Shown here: in pieces, positions 49,696 to 57,971 of the stretch
How the letters are laid out: every line of letters starts with the position of its first letter
How positions within the stretch are numbered: the stretch's first letter is position 1
Source of the DNA: Amycolatopsis lurida
Lineage (GTDB): Bacteria > Actinomycetota > Actinomycetes > Mycobacteriales > Pseudonocardiaceae
DNA: 64,000 nt
Assembly: GCF_900105055.1 (NCBI RefSeq)
Contig: NZ_FNTA01000004.1
Coordinates: forward strand, 4,495,501-4,559,500
Reading direction: 5' to 3'
Position numbers and translations under genes: made by a program
Notes under the pieces: generated by a model
What the model was told of the DNA's origin: nothing
What the model saw: the letters and a program-made list of their open reading frames with translations, nothing else
The model's database searches: none

Positions 49696-50061
49696 ATGGG
49701 CGAGCACGCTGAAGAGAAGGAAACCGCTGATCAGCCGACCAGACGCAAGGTCGACTGGCGCGCGGGCGGTGGTCGCGCGGCCGGGGTACTGGCGAGCGTG
49801 GTCCGCTGGGCCGGCTTGATCTTCGCGGCCATCCTCGTGCTGCACGTCGTCTTCGTGATCGGCGAGGCCAACCCCGACAACGGCATCGTGTCGTTCGTCC
49901 GCGGCTGGGCCGACGGGTTGCTGCTCGGCTTCAAGGACCTCTTCATGCCCGAAGACGCCAAGCTCCGCGTACTGATCAACTACGGTATCGCCGCGATCTT
50001 CTGGATGGTGGTCACCGGGATCCTCGCCAAGATCATCCGCCGCGTCGGCGGTTCGGCCTAG
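49696..50061 (+). CDS. Conserved small membrane protein
   Basis: 121 residues. Charged N-terminus (MGEHAEEKETADQPTRRKVD), TM1 about 31-54 (SVVRWAGLIFAAILVLHVVF), a 40-residue extracytoplasmic stretch, and TM2 about 93-112. Common in actinobacteria near leuA/lysC; function unknown. Its stop codon abuts the hairpin at 50061. Divergent from leuA. Confidence 0.7.
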   Translation: MGEHAEEKETADQPTRRKVDWRAGGGRAAGVLASVVRWAGLIFAAILVLHVVFVIGEANPDNGIVSFVRGWADGLLLGFKDLFMPEDAKLRVLINYGIAAIFWMVVTGILAKIIRRVGGSA

Positions 50062-50085
50062 CCGCATTCAGAGGACTAGATGCGG
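50061..50085. repeat. Short CCGCAT hairpin between convergent genes
   Basis: CCGCAT (50062-50067) pairs with ATGCGG (50080-50085). It includes GCCGCATTCAGAGGAC, the 16-mer shared with the dnaX terminator, and the stop codon of the 50076 gene. Confidence 0.6.
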
Positions 50086-50675
50086 TCGGGGGAGAGCCGT
50101 TCGTAGGCCTCGACGGCGGCCTTCGGGTCGTCCGCCTGGAACTTGACGACGCGGACGGTCTCGGTCGCGCCGAGCGGCCGGGTCACCGTGATCGGCTCGC
50201 GCAGTTCGACGATCAGGTTGGTCTCGTAGAAGTTGTCGTGACTGAGCCAGGTTTCGTCGCGGAACTTCTGAGCCTTGATCGGGTCGTGGCTCTCCTGCAC
50301 ATGCCGTAGCGCGACGACGTTCTCCCGTGGGATCCGCGCGTCGTAGAAGGAGCTGTAGCGCACCCGCACTTCACGCGACGAGATCACGTGTGGCCGGACG
50401 ACGGTGCCGGCGTAGACCCCGAACACCAGCAGCGCCGAGTACACGCCGAGGGCGAGCAGCAGGATGTCGACGACGAGGCCGAAGTCGAGCAGCCAGAAGA
50501 GACCCGCTTCGACGGCGCTCACCACCGCGAGCACGATGAAGATCGACTTGCCTTCTCCGCCGTACGGCACCGCGACGGCGTCCCCGTCGATACCGTCCTT
50601 CCGGCGCCTGAGATAGAGCCAGAGCCCGGCCATCGTGCGGGATTCGTTGCGGATCAGCGCGCGGAATGCCCCCAT
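50076..50675 (-). CDS. Two-TM protein with PH-like domain
   Basis: 199 residues. Cytoplasmic N-terminus (MGAFRALIRNESRTMAGLW), two membrane helices at about 50-75 and 80-100, and a C-terminal beta-rich domain (VRVRYSSFYDARIPRENV, VRVVKFQADDPKAAVEAYE) with the look of bacterial PH/bPH2 domains. Gene ends at the 50061 hairpin. It follows the XRE regulator by 9 nt on the same strand, so they may be co-transcribed. Function unknown. Confidence 0.7.
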   Translation of the reverse strand: MGAFRALIRNESRTMAGLWLYLRRRKDGIDGDAVAVPYGGEGKSIFIVLAVVSAVEAGLFWLLDFGLVVDILLLALGVYSALLVFGVYAGTVVRPHVISSREVRVRYSSFYDARIPRENVVALRHVQESHDPIKAQKFRDETWLSHDNFYETNLIVELREPITVTRPLGATETVRVVKFQADDPKAAVEAYERLSPDRI

Positions 50676-50684
50676 GTCCCCAGG

Positions 50685-51524
50685 TTAGCGATCGAACCTG
50701 GTCAGGAGCTGCAGCGCGTCGGCCGATCCCGGATCCTTCGGCGTGTAGATCTCCAGCCGGTGGTCGGGGCTGTCGGGCTGGAGCCACACCTGGTAGTCGA
50801 CGCTCACCGCGCCGACCGTGGGGTGCCGCAGATGCATGGGTCCGACGGTGCAGTCGGCGACGTCACCGGTCGCCCAGAGGGTCGCGAATTCGTCGCTGCG
50901 CATCGAAAGTTCGCCGATGAGCGCGGCAAGGCGGGCGTCGGTGGGGTACCGGCCCGCGGTCAACCGCAGGTAGGCGACGTGGATCGGCGCGAGTTCGGCC
51001 CGGTTCCGGTGCAGCTCGCGGGTCAGCGGGTCGAGGAAGAACATGCGCGGCAGCGAAGGCCGCCGTTCGGGATCCTCCGGCGCGTCGAAATCGAGGTGTT
51101 CGGCCATGAGCGTGTGCCCCGCGTGGTTCCACGCGAGCACGTCGCCGCGACGGCCGAAGACGAGGGCGGGCACGGCCTCGCCGAGGTTCTCCAGCAGTGC
51201 GAGCACCCGCGGATGCGGGTCTTCCGGGCCGGGGTCGGACAGCTTCGGGAGCGATGGCTGCCGCGCGAGGTTGTGCAGATGGCCGGTCTCGACGTCGTCG
51301 AGCCGGAGCGCGCGGGCGAGCGCGTCGAGCACCTGCCGTGAAGCGGTTTCGGCCAGTCCTTGCTCCAGTCGCGTGTAGTACCCGGCGCTCACTCCGGCGA
51401 GCTGGGCGAGTTCCTCGCGGCGCAGGCCCGGCACGCGGCGCGAAGTCCCGTAGGTGCGCAGGCCGATCTCGGCGGGCGTCACCCGATCACGACGGCTCTT
51501 GAGGTACACGCCGAGACTTTCCAT
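50685..51524 (-). CDS. XRE-family regulator with MmyB-like ligand domain
   Basis: 279 residues. N-terminal HTH (VPGLRREELAQLAGVSAGYY, TRLEQGLAETASRQVLDAL). C-terminal MmyB/PAS-like domain with DVLAWNHAGHTLMAEHLDF and MFFLDPLTRELHRN. These regulators often control a divergent oxidoreductase or exporter: here the MFS gene at 51628 is divergent with a 103-bp gap. The start ATG 51524 matches the family. Confidence 0.9.
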   Translation of the reverse strand: MESLGVYLKSRRDRVTPAEIGLRTYGTSRRVPGLRREELAQLAGVSAGYYTRLEQGLAETASRQVLDALARALRLDDVETGHLHNLARQPSLPKLSDPGPEDPHPRVLALLENLGEAVPALVFGRRGDVLAWNHAGHTLMAEHLDFDAPEDPERRPSLPRMFFLDPLTRELHRNRAELAPIHVAYLRLTAGRYPTDARLAALIGELSMRSDEFATLWATGDVADCTVGPMHLRHPTVGAVSVDYQVWLQPDSPDHRLEIYTPKDPGSADALQLLTRFDR

Positions 51525-51627
51525 GACTCCGAGCCTAAATTCTCCGCGCGCCGCGTGGGTGTACCTGCCGGGTGTACCCACGGCACGGGGATGGTTGCTC
51601 TCCCGAAGCCGGTCCAGCGTCGAGGGC

Positions 51628-53283
51628 ATGACACGACAGCACGACCGGGCCTGGTTCGGCCTCCTGGTGATCCTCTGCCCGGTGTTCCTGGTCTCCATGG
51701 ACGGATCGATCCTGTTCCTGGCGATGCCCGAGATCAGCCAGGCACTGACCCCCACGGCCGATCAGGCGTTGTGGATCCTCGACGTCTACGGCTTCGCGGT
51801 CGGCTCGCTGCTGATCGCGTTCGGCAACATCGGCGACCGGTACGGACGACTGAAGCTGCTGATGATCGGCGCCGCCGTGTTCGGCGCCGGTTCGGCGGGC
51901 GCGGCGTTCGCCCCGAGCCCGGAACTGCTCATCGCGTTCCGTGCCCTGATGGGGCTGGCGGGAGCGACCCTCCTGCCGTCCGCGCTCGCGGTGCTGAGCG
52001 AGCTCTTCCCCGACGCGCGACGCCGGGCGCGGGCCATCGGGATCTTCGCGGCCGCGTTCGCCGCCGGTTTCGCGATCGGCCCGGTCGTCGGCGGTGTCCT
52101 GTTGGAACGGTTCCCGTGGGGTTCGGTCTTCCTGGTCAACCTGCCGGTGATCGCGGTGTTCCTGGCGCTCGCGCCGGTCCTGCTGCGGGAGGTCCGTGCC
52201 GCCGGGAAGGGGCGCGTCGACGCGCTGAGCGTCGTGCTCTCCGCGACCGGCCTGCTGCTCGCGATCTACGGGATCAAGCACGCGGCCGCCGACGGCCTGT
52301 CCGTCACCGCGGTCTCCTCCGCGATCGCCGGGGCCGGGCTGCTGGTGTGGTTCGCCCGGCGTCAGCGGGGCCTGGAGTATCCGCTGATCGAGTTCTCCCT
52401 GTTCCACGACCGCGTCTTCACGATCGCGATCGTCACCGGGCTGCTGCCACTGGCGGCGTGGTCGGCGGCCGCGTACCTGTCGGGGATCCACTTGCAGTCC
52501 GTGCTCGGCCTGCCCGTCCTGCACGCGGCGCTGCTGGCGCTGCCCGGCGCGGCCGTGCTCACGATCATGTGCGTCCTCACGCCCGCGCTGGTCGACCGGA
52601 TCGGCGCCCGCGCGGCGCTGATCGCCTGCCCTTTCTCCATCGCCGCCGGGCTCGCGCTGCTGCTCATGACCGGTGTCACGGGCGGGGCGGGCTGGTACGT
52701 CGCGTCGACGGTGGTCGCCGGCGTCGGCTACGGCATCTCGTTCAGCCTGGTGGCGGACACGGCCGTCGCCGCGGTGCCCGCCGAACGCGCGGGAGCGGCG
52801 GGCGCGATCGCCGAGACGAGCAACGAGATCGGCAACGCGCTCGGAATCGCGCTCATGGGGTCGCTCGCCGCGCTGGTGTTCCGCCTGGCCGGGCCGGATC
52901 TCGCGCCGACACTCGGCGAAACCCTCGAGATCGCGCCCACAGCCGCCCTTGACGCGAAGCAGGCCTTCGTCGCGGGCCTCCACACCGCCGTCGCGGTGCT
53001 GAGCCTGCTGCATGTCGGGCTCGGGATCCTCGCCCTTCGCGCCGGCTCCCTCAGCCGTCGAAAGCGCTCGTGCCCCAAACGTCGGCGTAGGCGAATTCGG
53101 CCAGCGGGATTCGCTCGCGCGGCGCCTTCTCGCGCTCGATGCGCCAGTCCTCTTCGAGCACCGAGGGATCCGCTGGCGAGCCGACGGCGATGGCGACCTT
53201 GGGGACGACGTCGTCTGGGAGGCCGAAGAAGTCCTTCGCCGCTTCGGCGGAGAAGCCCGCCATCTGGTGCGCGATCAGGCTGA
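51628..53283 (+). CDS. MFS drug-efflux transporter (EmrB/QacA-type), abnormal C-terminal tail
   Basis: 551 residues from ATG 51628. 14 helices; MFS motif A (GNIGDRYGRLKLLMIG) and motif C (FAIGPVVGGVLLER) place it in the EmrB/QacA DHA2 group. The last helix ends about residue 475 (GILALRAGSLSRRKRS), where proteins of this family normally stop. Instead the frame runs on for about 75 Arg/Pro-rich residues that lie antisense to the nitroreductase gene (233-nt overlap). A lost stop or frameshift is likely. Regulated by the divergent XRE protein, presumably. Confidence 0.75.
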   Translation: MTRQHDRAWFGLLVILCPVFLVSMDGSILFLAMPEISQALTPTADQALWILDVYGFAVGSLLIAFGNIGDRYGRLKLLMIGAAVFGAGSAGAAFAPSPELLIAFRALMGLAGATLLPSALAVLSELFPDARRRARAIGIFAAAFAAGFAIGPVVGGVLLERFPWGSVFLVNLPVIAVFLALAPVLLREVRAAGKGRVDALSVVLSATGLLLAIYGIKHAAADGLSVTAVSSAIAGAGLLVWFARRQRGLEYPLIEFSLFHDRVFTIAIVTGLLPLAAWSAAAYLSGIHLQSVLGLPVLHAALLALPGAAVLTIMCVLTPALVDRIGARAALIACPFSIAAGLALLLMTGVTGGAGWYVASTVVAGVGYGISFSLVADTAVAAVPAERAGAAGAIAETSNEIGNALGIALMGSLAALVFRLAGPDLAPTLGETLEIAPTAALDAKQAFVAGLHTAVAVLSLLHVGLGILALRAGSLSRRKRSCPKRRRRRIRPAGFARAAPSRARCASPLRAPRDPLASRRRWRPWGRRRLGGRRSPSPLRRRSPPSGARSG

Positions 53284-53647
53284 GGTCGACGGCCTGGAGC
53301 ACGAGATTCTCGCTCGCCAGCCCGAGCCCGTACTCGGCGTACGGGACGTCACCCTTCTCGTTCGTGGTCACCATCACGCCGATCAGCAGCAGCCCGGCGC
53401 GGTGGGCCCACGCGCGGTTGCCCGAGTTGAGCGTCGAGAGGATGCGGTCGAACGACGGCGTGCCCCGCAGGCCGACCAGGTAGCGGGCGGGCTGGGTGTT
53501 GCCGAACGACGGTGCCCAGCGGGCCGCTTCGAGCAGCGCGCGGAGCTGGTCTTCGGTGACGGTCGCTGACTCGTCGTAGGCGCGCGGGCTCCACCTCGCG
53601 GCCAGGAGCGGCGCGATCGGGGTACTCGTGTCGGCGGGTTTGTGCAT
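53051..53647 (-). CDS. Nitroreductase-family protein
   Basis: 198 residues from ATG 53647. FMN-binding nitroreductase fold: IAPLLAARWSPRAYDESATV, ALLEAARWAPSFGNTQPARY and GLGLASENLVLQAVDLSLI. It reduces nitro compounds or quinones using NAD(P)H. The family pattern covers the whole frame, so this is the real gene over the antisense MFS tail. An upstream in-frame start at 53680 is possible. Confidence 0.88.
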   Translation of the reverse strand: MHKPADTSTPIAPLLAARWSPRAYDESATVTEDQLRALLEAARWAPSFGNTQPARYLVGLRGTPSFDRILSTLNSGNRAWAHRAGLLLIGVMVTTNEKGDVPYAEYGLGLASENLVLQAVDLSLIAHQMAGFSAEAAKDFFGLPDDVVPKVAIAVGSPADPSVLEEDWRIEREKAPRERIPLAEFAYADVWGTSAFDG

Positions 53648-53874
53648 CAAGGGACGGTAGCAAGGGGTGCTCTCCGTCACTAAAGCGAAAGCCCTCCGAC
53701 TATTTCGTTGGTGTTAAGGAAGATTTACTTCCAGGAGTCCTCGAAGTGGTGGTCAGGACCACTTACGAGGGTGGCGAGCGTGCGCGACCCCGGTAGGCTT
53801 TCGCCCAAATAAGGGACGCGGGGGCTCCTCGGTGCCCACCAGGAGCACGCCCGGCCCGTCGAGGAGGTTCGGGC

Positions 53875-55140
53875 GTGGCCCTCGTGGTCCAGAAGTACGG
53901 CGGTTCGTCGCTGGAAAGTGCCGACCGGATCAAACGCGTCGCGGAACGCATCGTCGCCACCAAGAAGGCGGGCAACGACGTGGTCGTCGTCTGCTCCGCC
54001 ATGGGCGATACGACCGACGAGCTGCTCGACCTGGCGCAGCAGGTCAACCCGGCGCCGCCGGAACGCGAGATGGACATGCTGCTCACCGCGGGTGAGCGCA
54101 TCTCCAACTCCCTGGTGGCGATGGCGATTTCGGCGCAGGGCGCGGAGGCCTGGTCGTTCACCGGCTCGCAGGCCGGTGTGGTGACGACGTCGGTGCACGG
54201 CAACGCGCGGATCATCGACGTCAGCCCCAGCCGGGTGACGGAGGCTCTCGACCAGGGCTACATCGCGCTGGTCGCGGGTTTCCAGGGCGTGTCGCAGGAC
54301 ACCAAGGACATCACCACCCTCGGCCGCGGGGGTTCGGACACCACCGCCGTCGCGCTGGCCGCCGCGCTGAACGCCGACGTCTGCGAGATCTATTCCGATG
54401 TGGACGGTGTGTACACCGCCGATCCCCGGGTCGTGTCCGACGCCCGCAAGCTCGACACCATCGCCTACGAGGAGATGCTGGAGCTGGCGGCGAGCGGGTC
54501 GAAGATCCTGCACCTGCGCTCGGTGGAGTACGCGCGCCGCTACGGCGTCCCGATCCGAGTCCGTTCTTCCTACAGTGACAAGCCGGGCACCACGGTGACC
54601 GGTTCTATCGAGGAGATCCCCGTGGAACAAGCGTTGATCACCGGTGTGGCGCACGACCGCTCCGAAGCCAAGATCACGGTGACCGGCGTGCCCGACACGA
54701 CCGGTGCCGCCGCCCGGATCTTCCGCGTGATCGCCGACAACGAGATCGACATCGACATGGTGCTGCAAAACGTGTCCAGCACCTCGTCCGGCCGCACCGA
54801 CATCACCTTCACGCTGTCGAAGGCCAACGGGGCAAAGGCCGTGCAGTCGCTGGAGAAGATCAAGGACGAGATCGGCTTCGAGTCGGTGCTCTACGACGAC
54901 CATGTCGGCAAGGTGTCGCTCGTCGGCGCGGGGATGCGCTCGCACCCCGGTGTCACGGCGACGTTCTGCGAAGCGCTCGCGCAGGCGGGCGTCAACATCG
55001 AAATCATCAACACCTCGGAGATCCGGATCTCGGTGCTGATCCGGGACGCGCAGCTCGACGACGCGGTGCGCGCGATCCACGAGGCGTTCGAACTCGGCGG
55101 CGACGAAGAAGCCGTCGTCTACGCGGGGAGTGGTCGCTGA
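53875..55140 (+). CDS. lysC: Aspartate kinase
   Basis: 421 residues from GTG 53875. First step of the lysine/threonine/methionine pathway. ATP-binding VVQKYGGSSLES, KKAGNDVVVVCSAMGDTTDE and LGRGGSDTTAVALA; two C-terminal ACT domains (ALITGVAHDRSEAKITVTG; KVSLVGAGMRSHPGVT) give Lys/Thr feedback. An in-frame GTG at 54622, preceded by GAGGAGATCCCC, is a good internal start for the beta subunit, as in other actinobacteria. Overlaps asd by 1 nt. Confidence 0.96.
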   Translation: MALVVQKYGGSSLESADRIKRVAERIVATKKAGNDVVVVCSAMGDTTDELLDLAQQVNPAPPEREMDMLLTAGERISNSLVAMAISAQGAEAWSFTGSQAGVVTTSVHGNARIIDVSPSRVTEALDQGYIALVAGFQGVSQDTKDITTLGRGGSDTTAVALAAALNADVCEIYSDVDGVYTADPRVVSDARKLDTIAYEEMLELAASGSKILHLRSVEYARRYGVPIRVRSSYSDKPGTTVTGSIEEIPVEQALITGVAHDRSEAKITVTGVPDTTGAAARIFRVIADNEIDIDMVLQNVSSTSSGRTDITFTLSKANGAKAVQSLEKIKDEIGFESVLYDDHVGKVSLVGAGMRSHPGVTATFCEALAQAGVNIEIINTSEIRISVLIRDAQLDDAVRAIHEAFELGGDEEAVVYAGSGR

Positions 55141-56180
55141 TGCCGGAAGGTTTGCGGGTAGGCGTGGTCGGAGCGACCGGCCAGGTCGGCGGCGTGATGC
55201 GCCGTCTGCTGGCCGAACGGGGTTTCCCGGCCGCCGAAATGCGGTACTTCGCCTCGGCGCGGTCCGCCGGTTCGAAACTTCCCTGGCGTGACGGGGAAAT
55301 CGTCATCGAGGACGCGACGACCGCGGATCCGTCCGGTTTGGACATCGCGCTCTTCTCGGCCGGTGGCGCGACCTCCAAGGCGCAGGCGGAGCGGTTCGCC
55401 GCGGCCGGTGCCACGGTCATCGACAACTCGTCGGCGTGGCGGATGGACCCGGATGTCCCGCTGATCGTCAGCGAGGTCAACCCGGAGGCGGTCAAGGAGG
55501 CGCGCAAGGGGATCATCGCGAACCCCAACTGCACCACCATGGCCGCGATGCCGGTGCTCAAGCCACTGCACGCCGAGGCGGGCCTGGTGCGGCTGGTCGC
55601 CAGCACCTACCAGGCCGTGTCCGGCAGCGGGCTCGCCGGCGTGGAGGAGCTGGAAGGCCAGCTCGCCGCCGCGGCGGCGAACGCGGGCGCGCTGACCCAC
55701 GACGGGTCGGCGGTGGCCTTCCCGGAGCCGAAGAAGTACGCGCGGCCCATCGCGCACAACGTCCTCCCGCTGGCCGGGTCCATTGTGGACGATGGCGAGT
55801 TCGAGACGGACGAGGAGAAGAAGTTCCGCAACGAGAGCCGCAAGATCCTGAGCATCCCGGAGCTGCTGGTCTCGTGCACCTGCGTGCGGGTGCCGGTGTT
55901 CTCGGGGCACTCGATCTCGATCAACGCCGAGTTCTCGCAGCCGCTTTCGGTCGCCCGCGCGACCGAACTGCTCACCGGCGCCCCCGGCGTGGAGCTGTCG
56001 GACATCCCGACGCCGCTGCAGGCCGCCGGCCAGGACCCGTCGTACGTCGGGCGCCTGCGGACGGACCCGGGTGTCGACGGCGGTCGCGGCCTGGTGCTGT
56101 TCCTGTCGAACGACAACCTGCGGAAGGGCGCGGCGCTCAACGCCGTGCAGATCGCGGAACTGGTCGCCGCGAACTCCTGA
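55140..56180 (+). CDS. asd: Aspartate-semialdehyde dehydrogenase
   Basis: 346 residues. NADP motif VGVVGATGQVGGVMRRLL; catalytic Cys in NPNCTTM (about residue 131); His in RVPVFSGHS. Reduces aspartyl-4-phosphate to the semialdehyde for Lys/DAP (peptidoglycan), Thr and Met. ATG begins at the last base of the lysC TGA, so translation is coupled. Followed by a terminator hairpin. Confidence 0.96.
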   Translation: MPEGLRVGVVGATGQVGGVMRRLLAERGFPAAEMRYFASARSAGSKLPWRDGEIVIEDATTADPSGLDIALFSAGGATSKAQAERFAAAGATVIDNSSAWRMDPDVPLIVSEVNPEAVKEARKGIIANPNCTTMAAMPVLKPLHAEAGLVRLVASTYQAVSGSGLAGVEELEGQLAAAAANAGALTHDGSAVAFPEPKKYARPIAHNVLPLAGSIVDDGEFETDEEKKFRNESRKILSIPELLVSCTCVRVPVFSGHSISINAEFSQPLSVARATELLTGAPGVELSDIPTPLQAAGQDPSYVGRLRTDPGVDGGRGLVLFLSNDNLRKGAALNAVQIAELVAANS

Positions 56181-56188
56181 CGCTCTGC

Positions 56189-56243
56189 CGCAATCAGTCA
56201 CCTACTTGCCCCCCTGTCGCGGGCAAGTAGGTGACTAATTGCG
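56189..56243 (+). terminator. lysC-asd operon terminator hairpin
   Basis: 23-bp inverted repeat (56189-56211 with 56221-56243) with one mismatch and a 9-nt loop, arms containing AGTCACCTACTTGCCC. 9 nt after the asd stop. Confidence 0.8.
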
Positions 56244-56306
56244 TTGTCGGGAGCCTTCGGCCGGTGCATGCTCTGTGGCGACAAACGTTTCCACGAAGGG
56301 AAAATC

Positions 56307-57497
56307 ATGTACACGGCGGTCGAAGGCTCGCGGGTTCCGATCCGGATGTGGGCGGACCCCACATCGGTCGAGGACCAAGCCATGCGACAGCTGCACAACG
56401 TCGCCAACCTGCCGTGGGTGCACGGCGTCGCGGTCATGCCCGACGTCCACTACGGCAAGGGCGCGACCGTCGGCAGCGTGATCGCGATGCGCGACGCGGT
56501 GTCCCCGGCCGCCGTCGGCGTGGACATCGGCTGCGGGATGAGCGCGGTACGGACCTCGCTCACCGCCGCCGACCTGCCCGACGACCTCCTGAAGCTCCGC
56601 CGCCGGATCGAATCGGCCGTCCCGGTCGGGTTCGGCCTGCACAAGACCCCGGTGAACCCGGCGAAGGTGCACGGTGTCGGTGGCTGGGACGCGTTCTGGA
56701 AGTCCTTCGGCGACCTGCATCCCGGCGTCCAGGACCTGCACGACCGCGCGTCGCGCCAGATCGGGAGCCTCGGTGGCGGCAACCACTTCATCGAGGTCTG
56801 CCTCGAACAGGGCGGCGAGGACGAAGGCCGCGTGTGGCTGATGCTGCACTCCGGTTCGCGCAACATCGGCAAGGAACTCGCGGAACGGCATATGGCCGTC
56901 GCGCGGAAGCTGCCGCACAACGCGGACCTGCCGGACCCGGATCTCGCGGTGTTCGTCGCGGGCACGCCCGAAATGCAGGCGTACCGGCGCGACCTGTTCT
57001 GGGCGCAGGACTACGCGGCGCGCAACCGCGCCACCATGGTCGCGCTCGTGAAGCAGGCGCTGAAGGACGTCGTGCCGCAGACGACGTTCGACGACGCGAT
57101 CAGCTGTCACCACAACTACGTCGCCGAAGAGACCTACGACGGCGTCGACCTTCTGGTGACGCGCAAGGGCGCGATCCGCGCGGGTTCGGGTGATCTCGGA
57201 ATCATCCCGGGCAGCATGGGCACCGGCTCGTACATCGTGCGAGGCCTTGGGAACGAGTCGTCCTTCCAGTCCGCGTCGCACGGGGCGGGCCGCCGGATGT
57301 CGCGGAACAAGGCGAAGAAGCTGTACACCGCCGAGGACCTCGCCGCGCAGACCGCCGGCGTGGAATGCCGCAAGGACTCCGGTGTGGTGGACGAGATCCC
57401 GGCCGCGTACAAGGACATCGAAACGGTGATCAAGGCGCAGACGGATCTCGTCGAGGTGGTCGCGCACCTCAAGCAGGTCGTCTGTGTGAAGGGCTGA
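56307..57497 (+). CDS. rtcB: RNA-splicing ligase RtcB
   Basis: 396 residues. Joins RNA 3'-phosphate or 2',3'-cyclic phosphate to 5'-OH using GTP and Mn. Metal/GTP motifs: GVDIGCGMSAV (Cys ligand), SLGGGNHFIEV, HSGSRN, SCHHNYVAEE, GSYIVRG and the guanylylated His in SASHGAGRRMSR. ATG 56307 has GAAGGGAAAA upstream and fits the family start. An in-frame GTG at 56244 exists. No RtcA or archease gene is adjacent. Confidence 0.94.
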   Translation: MYTAVEGSRVPIRMWADPTSVEDQAMRQLHNVANLPWVHGVAVMPDVHYGKGATVGSVIAMRDAVSPAAVGVDIGCGMSAVRTSLTAADLPDDLLKLRRRIESAVPVGFGLHKTPVNPAKVHGVGGWDAFWKSFGDLHPGVQDLHDRASRQIGSLGGGNHFIEVCLEQGGEDEGRVWLMLHSGSRNIGKELAERHMAVARKLPHNADLPDPDLAVFVAGTPEMQAYRRDLFWAQDYAARNRATMVALVKQALKDVVPQTTFDDAISCHHNYVAEETYDGVDLLVTRKGAIRAGSGDLGIIPGSMGTGSYIVRGLGNESSFQSASHGAGRRMSRNKAKKLYTAEDLAAQTAGVECRKDSGVVDEIPAAYKDIETVIKAQTDLVEVVAHLKQVVCVKG

Positions 57498-57570
57498 ATC
57501 ACCGGGCGGTTCGTGGGTGGTGGCCGGGGGAACCCGACATACCACCCACGTTCTCGCTACTGTGGTTCTC

Positions 57571-57942
57571 ATGAAGAGGTTGGGAATCGCGGCGCTCCTG
57601 GCGGCCGCCGGGCTCGCGCTGGCGGGCTGCAGCGAGGTCACGAACGCGGTCGATCAGACGAACAAGGCGGCGACGAAGGTCAGCGCCTGCGCCGAGGCGC
57701 TCAGCCTCGCCGACCTCAATCCGGACCCGGCGACGCTCAAGGAGCGCGCCGCGGACAAGGAGAAGCGCCTGCGTGAGCTGGCGGGCAGTGTCGGCGAGCA
57801 GAACGTGGCGGGTGCGCTCACCGGAATGGCCGACTCGTACCTGCAGGTGCAGAAGGAGAACATCCAGGACGCGGGCAAGGTCGCGGACTGGACCAAGCGC
57901 AACCTCGAGCAGCTGGAAGCCCTCCGGAAGGTCTGCGCCTAG
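57571..57942 (+). CDS. Small lipoprotein, Lys/Glu-rich helical
   Basis: 123 residues. Signal peptide with lipobox LALAGC (Cys20), then an all-helical domain with two Cys (residue 40 and near the C-terminus) and EKENIQD-type heptads. It resembles unnamed lipoproteins of Pseudonocardiales. It is preceded by a hairpin CGTGGGTGGT...ACCACCCACG (57512-57550). Function unknown. Confidence 0.75.
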   Translation: MKRLGIAALLAAAGLALAGCSEVTNAVDQTNKAATKVSACAEALSLADLNPDPATLKERAADKEKRLRELAGSVGEQNVAGALTGMADSYLQVQKENIQDAGKVADWTKRNLEQLEALRKVCA

Positions 57943-57971
57943 CCGGAGCTGAAGGGGCCTTTCAGCTCACT

